Shown here piece after piece: positions 25,281 to 32,039 of a DNA stretch of 64,000 nucleotides (its first letter is position 1; every line of letters starts with the position of its first letter). Source of the stretch: Dehalococcoidia bacterium (GTDB lineage: Bacteria > Chloroflexota > Dehalococcoidia > GIF9 > AB-539-J10); NCBI GenBank assembly GCA_016930935.1, contig JAFGFT010000075.1:1-64000 (forward strand), written 5' to 3'. Below the pieces are notes generated by a model. The model was given only the letters and a program-made list of their open reading frames with translations, was not told where the DNA came from and ran no database searches. The translations under genes and the position numbers were made by a program.

Positions 25281-26206
25281 CCGCCGAACAGTGACTTGAG
25301 CCAGTTCACCAATGACCCCAGAAAGTCTCCGAGTTTACTGAGGACATCCTGGCCGCTCGCAGAAGAACCACCGTCATTGGCAGAACCACCACTATCACTC
25401 GTCCCGCCACCAGTATTGCCGCTGTCGTTATTCCCAGTGCTCGTGTTCTGCACCGGCACACATTCAGTCCCTGCGGAGTTCCATTCGTAGCCAGACTCGC
25501 AGTGACACTCACCCTGAAACGCGAATGCGTGGGGAGGGCATTGCGTCACAGGCACGCAGGCAGACAGGTCCTGGTTCCACTCATACCCTGGGTTACACAC
25601 GTACTGCGAGCCGACGAGATGAGAGTTGGCAGGAGCCGCTCCGGGGACGCACCCTCTCTCATTCGCCTGCGGGTTGCCAGGGTCGCACGTCTCATTCGGA
25701 TAACAGGGACAGTCGTCACAGTTGCTGCAATCTTCGCCCGCTCCCGTCTCGCATTCACCCGAGACAACGATGGGCCCGCGCGTGAGAGGTGTAAACGTGA
25801 GAAGGTCCATGAATTCCTGTGCGCTGAGCTGCTGACTCATGAACGCTGCACCATCGGATGGCACACCGGAAACCTGCATAATCTGTCCATCGTCGAAGTA
25901 CTGCACCACCACAACAGTCGATGCCGACGGCATCTCCTCAGCCACAACAGACAGGATGGTGCCAACTTTCTGCAAGACAGTGACAACACTGTCCATTTCC
26001 GCCACAGCCTGTTCATATTGAACGGTGACCTTGCTGCCGGACGTTGATACAGACGTCACCGCAACTCCGGAGGTAATCAGCCGATTCGTGATTGTTGCTT
26101 CCTCACCTTCCGCGCTGACCATACCAGGAGCAAGGAGAGATGCCAGCAATACGAGAGGCAGCAGTGCTGCCAGCGATGCCATGAAGTATCGGCTTGTGTT
26201 CCTCAT
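25277..26206 (-). CDS. Secreted Cys-rich protein with low-complexity linker and amphipathic tail
   Basis: About 309 residues from ATG 26206 (AGGAGAG upstream). A signal peptide ends near MVSA. Residues about 35-150 form a beta-rich domain of unknown type. Residues 155-240 are rich in cysteine (CSNCDDCPCYPNETCDPG, CNPGYEWNQDLSACVP, CHCESGYEWNSAGTECVP), like EGF-type repeats. A Ser/Gly/Asn/Asp linker of about 35 residues then leads to LGDFLGSLVNWLKSLFGG, an amphipathic hydrophobic helix that could insert in or lie on a membrane. It is followed on the same strand by no gene and preceded 5 nt away by the caspase-like protein. I do not recognise the family. Confidence 0.65.
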   Translation of the reverse strand: MRNTSRYFMASLAALLPLVLLASLLAPGMVSAEGEEATITNRLITSGVAVTSVSTSGSKVTVQYEQAVAEMDSVVTVLQKVGTILSVVAEEMPSASTVVVVQYFDDGQIMQVSGVPSDGAAFMSQQLSAQEFMDLLTFTPLTRGPIVVSGECETGAGEDCSNCDDCPCYPNETCDPGNPQANERGCVPGAAPANSHLVGSQYVCNPGYEWNQDLSACVPVTQCPPHAFAFQGECHCESGYEWNSAGTECVPVQNTSTGNNDSGNTGGGTSDSGGSANDGGSSASGQDVLSKLGDFLGSLVNWLKSLFGG

Positions 26207-26214
26207 CATCTCTC

Positions 26215-28401
26215 CTAAGGCTTGACTGATTTCACCAGGCTTGCGCTTCCGGGCAACTTGCCCTTGTAGCCCCAGTAGGTACCACCGCTCTGCAGCAGGT
26301 AGTCCCGCATACTCAAGTTGTCCAACGAGTAGCAGGAGAACATGAAGACATACTCCAGGTTCGGGTGCTCAACCCTGTCTGCCATTATCTTCTCAAGCTT
26401 GTCCTTACTATCCACCCACTTCACTGCGTAGGGGCCGAACTGGCACACGCCGAGAAACCCTTTGTCCGTTGTGCCAGCCTGTGCAATCGCCGATTTGACG
26501 CTGAAGTTGCCCGTGGTTGCCTCCGCCGCCTCAATCGTCGGCATGCCCCCAGGGTCCTCTCCGTGACCGGCATAGGCCAGGGCTTTGGTGGAAGGACGAG
26601 AAAGATACGGCGCGATTTCGTTGATGTGGTCCACGTAGATGGTGGGCGGCACCGTGTAGCCCATGGCAGCGTAGGTCTTACGAATGCCCGCGATGTCGTC
26701 AGACGCCCACCACTCATGGTATGCGCTCAGCCCGTTGGACACGAACACGTAGGCAACCTTCGGACTACACATGGTGTCAGAGTTGCGGAAGTCACTCGAA
26801 GGGTCGCAGACCTCGTTCGGGCCGCACGCACAATCCTCAGGGCAATCCAGGCAGTCTTCCGTTGCGCCTTTCTCCTTGTCACCGCAGCCGGCAATCAGTA
26901 TCGAGCCGGTTCCATCGGGAAGGCCGCTCCTGGTGGCCGTCAGTTCAACCTTCAGCTTCCCCTCCGCAATCGTGTCACCTCCCGGCGTCTGCCCCCATGT
27001 GAACGTCCACGGCGTCTGCCCCGAGGAGTCGGTCGTTCCCGAGAGCACCGTGGAACGGCCGGAATCGGTGTAGGTCGCAGTGCCGTCGACGGACGCTCCC
27101 GGCACCGGCTGGCCTGTAGAATCTTTGACGGTGACGGTGCAATAGACAGTATCACCGATGAGATACAGGTCCTTGTCGGTCTCAATCTCGACCGACATCA
27201 CATCGCCGACAGTGAACGTCGTGGCGGCAGTCGCCGTACCTGACGTCGAGCCGGTCGCCGTGACCGTCACGTTGAAAGTCGAAGGGGCCGCATCCGCAGC
27301 GATGGGGTATTCAACACGGTAGCCACCTGACCCATCGGCGGTCGTGGACATGGTTGAACCTGACACATTGACTGTGACTGCCGCGCCAGGCACTCCCCCC
27401 ACACCGTCCGTTACATTTCCCTGAATCACCACGGTGTCGCCGGCCACGTAGCCGTCCTTGTCCGTATCAACTGTCACGGAAAGCGAGGGCATATCGCCCA
27501 CGTTGAAGCCCACGTTCTCAGTTACATCCGGATACCCGGGTGCTGATGCCGTCACCGTGACGGGATAGCCAACATTGCCGACATCGCCGGGGATTGGAAA
27601 GTCCACAGCGAAGTCGCCTGCACTATCGACCGCCGGGGAGAACGGCGTACCCGCCACATTGACCGCCACAGAGGCTCCCGTGATTGGCGAAGAGTCAGAG
27701 GAATCGGCAACGTTTCCACTGATGACAACCGTCTCGCCGGGTGCGTATGAGGTACTGAATGGCGTCAGCGTCAGCGCAATCGTCTGAGCATCGTAATTCG
27801 CCCTGACCTTCTGCGCCACTGCGCTCGCGAATTCATTATGGCGACGAAGACAATCGTCCCAGACTTCCTGGGTCATGCCATAGTCCAGTTTGCTCGACCC
27901 GACGACCAGCTTCAGTCCTGAGACTGAAAACACAGTCGTACCACCGATGGTGCACCTGTTGCGGTCAATACCATCCAGCCCGAAGTCAGTATAGCCGTCC
28001 TCATAACGTGAGTAGCACGTGCGCTCGTACGTTGTGTCCAGATAGCAACTGCGACAATCCGGATAGACACAACCATAGCCTTCCCATTTGCAGTTCGCTG
28101 ACACCGTCTCAAAACTGAAATCGTCAGTCGGTGAGACACGCGAGATATTGACAGTGAAATTGATGGCCATTCCCGTATCAACTTGAGACACTCCCTTGTA
28201 CTTCCCCTGGAGCGCAATGTTGCCATCAGCCGAGTTGTCGATAATCTGCAACACTTCCAACCCCATCGCACTCGCCTCGGACGCGTCCAGCAACAGATAC
28301 TCGTAGGGTCCCGCGGCAGATGCCTCAGAAGGCCCTATCATCGGCAGTGCGGCGAGAACGAACGCCATAGAGATTGTCAGCCATCGAACTTTGTGTGCCA
28401 T
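26215..28401 (-). CDS. Secreted protein with Ig-like repeats and a caspase-fold C-terminal domain
   Basis: About 728 residues from ATG 28401 (GGGAGAG upstream). A signal peptide ends near EASA. An N-terminal Cys-rich domain (CKWEGYGCVYPDCRSCYLD) is followed by three MG2/Ig-like repeats, each with a tract such as TDKDGYVAGDTVVIQGNVTD, SYAPGETVVISGNVAD or TDKDLYLIGDTVYCTV. Next come a CxxC-rich link (CLDCPEDCACGPNEVC) and a C-terminal domain with KALAYAGHGEDPG (His about 612) and YVFMFSCYSLDN (Cys about 690). The His-Gly-His and Cys placements match the caspase/CHAT/gingipain fold. It is probably a surface or secreted cysteine peptidase. It forms a minus-strand cluster with its two neighbours. 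Confidence 0.68.
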   Translation of the reverse strand: MAHKVRWLTISMAFVLAALPMIGPSEASAAGPYEYLLLDASEASAMGLEVLQIIDNSADGNIALQGKYKGVSQVDTGMAINFTVNISRVSPTDDFSFETVSANCKWEGYGCVYPDCRSCYLDTTYERTCYSRYEDGYTDFGLDGIDRNRCTIGGTTVFSVSGLKLVVGSSKLDYGMTQEVWDDCLRRHNEFASAVAQKVRANYDAQTIALTLTPFSTSYAPGETVVISGNVADSSDSSPITGASVAVNVAGTPFSPAVDSAGDFAVDFPIPGDVGNVGYPVTVTASAPGYPDVTENVGFNVGDMPSLSVTVDTDKDGYVAGDTVVIQGNVTDGVGGVPGAAVTVNVSGSTMSTTADGSGGYRVEYPIAADAAPSTFNVTVTATGSTSGTATAATTFTVGDVMSVEIETDKDLYLIGDTVYCTVTVKDSTGQPVPGASVDGTATYTDSGRSTVLSGTTDSSGQTPWTFTWGQTPGGDTIAEGKLKVELTATRSGLPDGTGSILIAGCGDKEKGATEDCLDCPEDCACGPNEVCDPSSDFRNSDTMCSPKVAYVFVSNGLSAYHEWWASDDIAGIRKTYAAMGYTVPPTIYVDHINEIAPYLSRPSTKALAYAGHGEDPGGMPTIEAAEATTGNFSVKSAIAQAGTTDKGFLGVCQFGPYAVKWVDSKDKLEKIMADRVEHPNLEYVFMFSCYSLDNLSMRDYLLQSGGTYWGYKGKLPGSASLVKSVKP

Positions 28402-28473
28402 TTCTCTCCCTGTCTTGTACTCCATGCCGACTATCTTCTCTATTCTTCCCACGTCCTGCAACGGACCGAGTCT

Positions 28474-28944
28474 TCAGACTCCGTGAATCAATTCGAGCGT
28501 GACCACAACCGTCTCTTCCTCAACAACTTCAACCAGCACATCTTCGGAGTAGCTCTGCTCTCCGAAAAGCGCCCGCACGAAGTACGTCCCTGGAGGGAGC
28601 TCCACTTCCCACGTCCCATCGGCGCCCGAGGTCACCTCGGCAACCTCATCACCGGGCTCATAGGAAACCGTCAACGGCGCATCGGCACTCACCCTGCAGG
28701 TACCGGACTCGATGGCCTCACACACAGTGACCACCGCTCCGGGATAGGAAAGGGGCGTTGCACCGGATGAAAGGCTGACAGGACTGTCAACCACTACTCC
28801 GGAAAGCACTTCCCTCGCATTTACCTGCTGCTGACCGGACGACTCACCTCTATCGCAACCAAGAAACAGCCCAAATACGGAGAACGCGAGTAGTGCGAAG
28901 AGAGCCGCCTTCCTCGAAGATAGCGCCGAGTTGATTGCTGCCAC
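28474..28944 (-). CDS. Small lipoprotein with a carboxypeptidase-regulatory-like (Ig) domain
   Basis: 156 residues from GTG 28944, with GGAG 5 nt upstream. The signal peptide ends at a lipobox (LFLGC). The mature part contains one transthyretin-like beta-sandwich (LSGVVVDSPV, TSGADGTWEVELPPGTYFVRALFGEQ), as found in carboxypeptidase-regulatory-like domains. It precedes the two secreted proteins on the minus strand and probably belongs with them in one cell-surface module. Confidence 0.7.
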   Translation of the reverse strand: MAAINSALSSRKAALFALLAFSVFGLFLGCDRGESSGQQQVNAREVLSGVVVDSPVSLSSGATPLSYPGAVVTVCEAIESGTCRVSADAPLTVSYEPGDEVAEVTSGADGTWEVELPPGTYFVRALFGEQSYSEDVLVEVVEEETVVVTLELIHGV

Positions 28945-29111
28945 AATGACTCCAGACCTGTGAGACTGTCATTTCAGACAGCCTCGCTTCGCGATTCTAC
29001 AGACCACGTTTCCATTCATGCAATAGCTGCTGGATGTTGGCAGGGTCTCATTTCCGGCGCGCACGCGGAAGCGGGACCATACTGCAGGACCGCCTTGCCC
29101 TCGATGCATGA

Positions 29112-29225
29112 GGGGACACCATACTTATCTCTGCCAGGCCAAAGCCGAAAGTCTGCACACAGGGTCCAGAATGACTGTCGGCAGGTCAGTCTTGAACACG
29201 AGGATAAGTTAAGTATCGTGTCCCC
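29112..29225. mobile_element. MITE/REP-like element with 16-bp terminal inverted repeats
   Basis: GGGGACACCATACTTA (29112-29127) is repeated in inverted orientation as TAAGTATCGTGTCCCC (29210-29225), matching at 15 of 16 positions. The inner flanks (TTATC and GATAA) also pair. The 114-bp unit contains no coding frame. Non-autonomous elements with this kind of end are mobilised by transposases encoded elsewhere; no transposase gene is in this window. The region between 28945 and 29112 holds nothing I can name. Confidence 0.55.
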
Positions 29226-29364
29226 TTAGTTCCAGAGGTGCTACCGTGATGATTGTGCCTGCGGCAAACAAGACAGGATGCGGAGACCAGACAGACCTGA
29301 ACTGAGAAGAACCAGCGCTACGGAAAGAAAGCGATCAGTCTGAGAAATCAACTCACCTGAAGGG

Positions 29365-29518
29365 CAAAGAAGACCCCAAGCAACCTCACCAAGGTACTCA
29401 GAACCAAACCCTATTGGCTCTCGCCGTGCCCGATTCCGCCATATAAATACTACGGAACCGTTTCAGCTGTCGCCTGCAGGGCAGTTGGCCCTTCCCCTCA
29501 ACTTGATTGCTTGGGGTA
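29365..29518 (-). ncRNA. Structured small RNA, copy 4 of a four-copy family
   Basis: About 25 kb from the other three. Minus-strand promoter TTGACA (29553-29548), 17-nt spacer, TATTTT (29530-29525); predicted start near 29518. The 5' end ACCCCAAGCAAUC (29517-29505) pairs perfectly, allowing a G-U, with the 3' end GGUUGCUUGGGGU, and UCUUCUUU follows. An inner stem GGUUCCG/CGGAAUC occupies the place of GAGUCC/GGACUC in copy 3. The sequence has otherwise diverged strongly, yet the promoter spacing, length and terminal helix are kept. Confidence 0.65.
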
Positions 29519-29720
29519 CTTTCGAAAATAACAACTGCTTGTGCCTTTGTCAATGCCCCTCTATTCGTGATTCGAAAAACGCGGTCGAAAAATCCCGCTG
29601 TGGGCAGGGGCGCCATGGAACCATCCTGTTCTGCATGCGTGACCTGTGCGCTCAAGGGTCCACGACGCACTACACAATGATGCATAACACCCGATTGTGG
29701 GGATTTGTGGACAGAATAGA

Positions 29721-29761
29721 AAAAGGGTCGTACCGGTCACAAGGACCCGCACGACCCTTTC
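29721..29761 (-). terminator. Intrinsic terminator of the micro-ORF operon
   Basis: On the minus strand AAAGGGTCGT and ACGACCCTTT form a 10-bp stem followed by TTC. It lies about 100 bases after the 118-residue gene and is symmetric enough to work in both directions. Confidence 0.65.
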
Positions 29762-29859
29762 TTCAAACCAAAGGAGCACAGACCTGAAGTGCTGAATTTA
29801 TCTCTCCGGAACATCGCCTCCGGAGACACGTCATCACTCCTGTGCTACTACCATCAACA

Positions 29860-30216
29860 TCAAATCACCCTGGACGTCACGCGCTTCCCCTCTCTACCCA
29901 CCACCCAGTTCGCAATCTCCGCAGCCTTGTTGGTGCTCCAGAACCTGCTGCGCCTGCCCGCAGGACTTCCATCCGGCCCATGGGAATCCTGATACACCAT
30001 GAACTGCCTTCCGCGCATCGGAAAATCCTCATTCCTCACGACTACGGCGTACGGCTTCATCAAGATACCCCGCAGATAATAGACAAGCTCTTCTTCAGGT
30101 TGCAGCATCTCAATCTGCCTGGTGACCACTTCTCTGGGCGATAGCTTCCTGGTCTTCTCAGGCACGGCTTCCAGCGTCGCAGTGCAACCACTACTATTAT
30201 GTCTCCTCCAGAGCAT
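29860..30216 (-). CDS. Small basic protein of unknown function, last gene of the micro-ORF operon
   Basis: 118 residues from ATG 30216, with AAGGAGA 6 nt upstream. Many Arg and Lys residues, no membrane helix. KLSPREVVTRQIEMLQPEEELVYYLRGILMKPYAVVV looks like a folded helical start. I recognise no domain. It lies directly downstream of the micro-ORF array on the same strand, with a terminator after it, so it is most likely co-expressed. Confidence 0.55.
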   Translation of the reverse strand: MLWRRHNSSGCTATLEAVPEKTRKLSPREVVTRQIEMLQPEEELVYYLRGILMKPYAVVVRNEDFPMRGRQFMVYQDSHGPDGSPAGRRSRFWSTNKAAEIANWVVGREGKRVTSRVI

Positions 30217-30261
30217 ATCCGTCTCCTTCGGTCAATCGTCCCGAGTTGGTATTGTCAGAGA

Positions 30262-30288
30262 CTATTTGCCGGCGGGTTTCTTGCCCAT
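30262..30288 (-). CDS. 8-codon micro-ORF (MGKKPAGK), degenerate member of the array
   Basis: ATG 30288 to TAG 30262 encodes MGKKPAGK. AAGGAGGAAACCTCA precedes the start, as strong a site as those of its neighbours. Its composition (Lys, Gly, Pro) echoes both ends of the 21-residue peptides upstream. It may be a remnant produced by deletion. Confidence 0.4.
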   Translation of the reverse strand: MGKKPAGK

Positions 30289-30334
30289 TGAGGTTTCCTC
30301 CTTCCCCAATTCAGTCAGATATCCCTTGAGATAC

Positions 30335-30400
30335 CTACTTGCCTTTGGTGCCGGGCCTGGGGTTGCTGCCGGGCTTGGCCGGCTGTCCCTTTGTTGCCAT
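30335..30400 (-). CDS. 21-residue Lys/Gly/Pro-rich micro-ORF, copy C
   Basis: ATG 30400, TAG 30335. The peptide begins MATKGQPAKPGSNP and ends RPGTKGK. GGAGGAAGTGAGAA directly precedes the start. Compared with copies A and B several codons differ at the third position (CAG/CAA, GCC/GCG, AAG/AAA, AAA/AAG) while the amino acids stay the same, except for one conservative Lys to Arg change. This pattern is what selection on the peptide would give. Confidence 0.65.
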   Translation of the reverse strand: MATKGQPAKPGSNPRPGTKGK

Positions 30401-30441
30401 TTCTCACTTCCTCCTGTATACCGAACCGCTACGCGAGTGGA

Positions 30442-30507
30442 CTACTTGCCCTTGGTGCCAGGCTTCGGATTGCTGCCGGGTTTCGCCGGTTGTCCCTTTG
30501 TTGCCAT
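30442..30507 (-). CDS. 21-residue Lys/Gly/Pro-rich micro-ORF, copy B
   Basis: ATG 30507, TAG 30442. The peptide begins MATKGQPAKPGSNP and ends KPGTKGK, identical to copy A. The preceding GGAGGAAGTGAGAA and the sequence after the stop are nearly the same as in copies A and C. Start-to-start distance is exactly 107 bp on both sides. No signal peptide; highly basic and probably disordered. Confidence 0.68.
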   Translation of the reverse strand: MATKGQPAKPGSNPKPGTKGK

Positions 30508-30548
30508 TTCTCACTTCCTCCTGTATACCGAACCACTACGCGAGTGAA

Positions 30549-30614
30549 CTACTTGCCCTTGGTGCCAGGCTTGGGGTTGCTGCCGGGTTTCGCCGGTTGT
30601 CCCTTTGTTGCCAT
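30549..30614 (-). CDS. 21-residue Lys/Gly/Pro-rich micro-ORF, copy A
   Basis: First micro-ORF after the endonuclease-III-like gene. ATG 30614, TAG 30549, preceded by AGGAGGAGGTAATAG, a very strong ribosome binding site. The peptide begins MATKGQPAKPGSNP and ends KPGTKGK. It is too short for normal gene prediction. A nucleic-acid-binding, ribosome-associated or antimicrobial role would suit its charge, but nothing in the sequence decides this. Confidence 0.68.
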   Translation of the reverse strand: MATKGQPAKPGSNPKPGTKGK

Positions 30615-30717
30615 CTATTACCTCCTCCTGCTTTCCGAAACATCTTGGGGAGTACGGCATACATCGCTGTCTCTTCCGCGACGCCACGTTGAAAAATACT
30701 CAATTGCACGTCCACCA

Positions 30718-31488
30718 TCACCCTCTCACTCTCGTCCCTGCAGCCACTGGCACCCTACTGATGCAAAGCTTGTTGATGGGACAACTACAACAGCGACGTA
30801 GACTGCAATAATTCTCACCCAACCTGGCCAGGGCCACCTCGAGGTCCGCATAGGTTCTACCTGCATTCCCCATCTTCTCCCAGATTGAATGAAGCTGCTC
30901 CCTCACCTCTACAGCGCGAGATACGTCAATCACACCGAGACAACAAGCCGCTACCACAGCAGGACTCGAAAGGCCGGGGCGGGCTTTGTCCCACACACCC
31001 CGCATCTCGCGAAGGAAAAGCATCACAGTGTCCGGGGAAACGCCACTTCCCAACGACCGCAGCCGTCGAAGCAAGTCATCCTCGTCTTCTGCGAAGAAAT
31101 GCAGTCGATTGATGTCCGCATCAAAATCCACGACCAGCGACCCACTCACACTCTGCAGCATCCCAGCAGTCGCGACAGCTTCTTCATCAACACCAGCCTC
31201 TTCGAGCATGCTGACCAGCCGCCGTTCGGGGATGCGTGCAACAACTTTTGGACCGAGCAGTTCATGTCTTTCAAGTCCACGATAGGCCGCCAGCGCACTA
31301 TCTGCCCGCATCGGTGAACCAAGCAACAGCGCCGCCACGAACCATTTGAAGACTTCATCGGAATCCATGTCCGAGAGCCTGATTCCCAGGAGGCGCGAAT
31401 AAGACCCTCCGAGGCGCGTCACCAGCACGCTACAGACCGCGCCGGCTTCAGCATCAGTAAGCCGCTGTTCAAGCGTGCTGTTCTTCAT
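30718..31488 (-). CDS. Endonuclease III-like (HhH-GPD) protein with Cys-rich C-terminal loop
   Basis: 256 residues from ATG 31488, overlapping the upstream membrane-protein gene by 20 nt. The helical layout (FKWFVAALLLGSPMRADSALAAYRGLERHELLGPKVVARI) and a later LRSLGSGVSPDTVMLFLREMRG correspond to the helix-hairpin-helix DNA glycosylase fold. The C-terminus NYCSLRRCCSCPINKLC resembles the endonuclease III iron-sulfur loop: the last three cysteines keep the CxxCx5C spacing, but the first gap is shortened. The catalytic lysine of the HhH (GVGRKTA) is Asp here (GVSPDTV), so it is probably not a classical lyase. It heads the stretch leading into the micro-ORF array. Confidence 0.62.
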   Translation of the reverse strand: MKNSTLEQRLTDAEAGAVCSVLVTRLGGSYSRLLGIRLSDMDSDEVFKWFVAALLLGSPMRADSALAAYRGLERHELLGPKVVARIPERRLVSMLEEAGVDEEAVATAGMLQSVSGSLVVDFDADINRLHFFAEDEDDLLRRLRSLGSGVSPDTVMLFLREMRGVWDKARPGLSSPAVVAACCLGVIDVSRAVEVREQLHSIWEKMGNAGRTYADLEVALARLGENYCSLRRCCSCPINKLCISRVPVAAGTRVRG

Positions 31489-31906
31489 GTGCCGTCACAC
31501 CAGCAGGGACTACCTGTTGCTCTGATGAAATGATGGCCAGGGCAGGAACCTGAAGAGGAATCGTCTGTGCAATAACCCTGTGGCCACGGTGATGGCGAAC
31601 GAGAGTCGGCACCCCGTACACAGACAGACCTGCGACAAGAGCCCACACCATGTCGATACGTGGAAGGAGAAACATGGTGAGGGATACACAAGCGACGAAC
31701 AGGGGGAGGTACAAGAGCGCACCTCGCGCGTACGTCATTCCCGCGCTCACTCCACCATTGTGGTAGAGCAAGAGGATGTTGATAATGAAGATGGTCGGCA
31801 AACTGGCCACAAAGGCAGCCGTCATGCCATCAGAATGCGTGCCCACGTAGGCAACTGCGGACACGATTGTTCCGCCTATCAGGAAGTAAAGGACATAGGA
31901 CCACAT
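31469..31906 (-). CDS. Four-helix membrane protein (DUF3147-like)
   Basis: About 145 residues from ATG 31906; GGAGGAA lies 10 nt upstream. Four hydrophobic helices (YVLYFLIGGTIVSAVAYVG, TAAFVASLPTIFIINILLL, GALLYLPLFVACVSLTMFLL, MVWALVAGLSVYGVPTLV) and a hydrophilic C-tail. The pattern YFLIGGTIVS...ASLPTIFII is reminiscent of DUF3147. Function unknown. It overlaps the endonuclease III-like gene and is divergent from the histidine kinase gene. Confidence 0.62.
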   Translation of the reverse strand: MWSYVLYFLIGGTIVSAVAYVGTHSDGMTAAFVASLPTIFIINILLLYHNGGVSAGMTYARGALLYLPLFVACVSLTMFLLPRIDMVWALVAGLSVYGVPTLVRHHRGHRVIAQTIPLQVPALAIISSEQQVVPAGVTAHEEQHA

Positions 31907-32039
31907 GCAGGTTTGTTCCTCCAACTGAAATATGAGGGAAGTGTATGGTCCGCTCTGATAGAATCTCCTTTATGCTGACGCGCAGACTCACTAGATTCAC
32001 CTTTGATTTACATTAGAGAAAATCGAAGAGCTCACAACG

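Larger units (their letters stand above)
30335..30614 (-). repeat. Tandem 107-bp repeats carrying the micro-ORFs
   Basis: Three units with start codons at 30614, 30507 and 30400, an exact 107-bp period. A fourth, shortened unit follows at 30288 (112 bp further). Conservation covers the ribosome binding site, the ORF and the spacer (ACTCGCGTAG, GGTTCGGTATACAGGAGG). A and B are almost identical; C has mainly synonymous changes. Confidence 0.8.

Noticed and set aside
26365-27243. 292-codon plus-strand frame opposite the Ig-repeat protein
   Set aside because: Composition is that of an antisense shadow; the minus-strand frame has a signal peptide, repeats and a catalytic-like domain.
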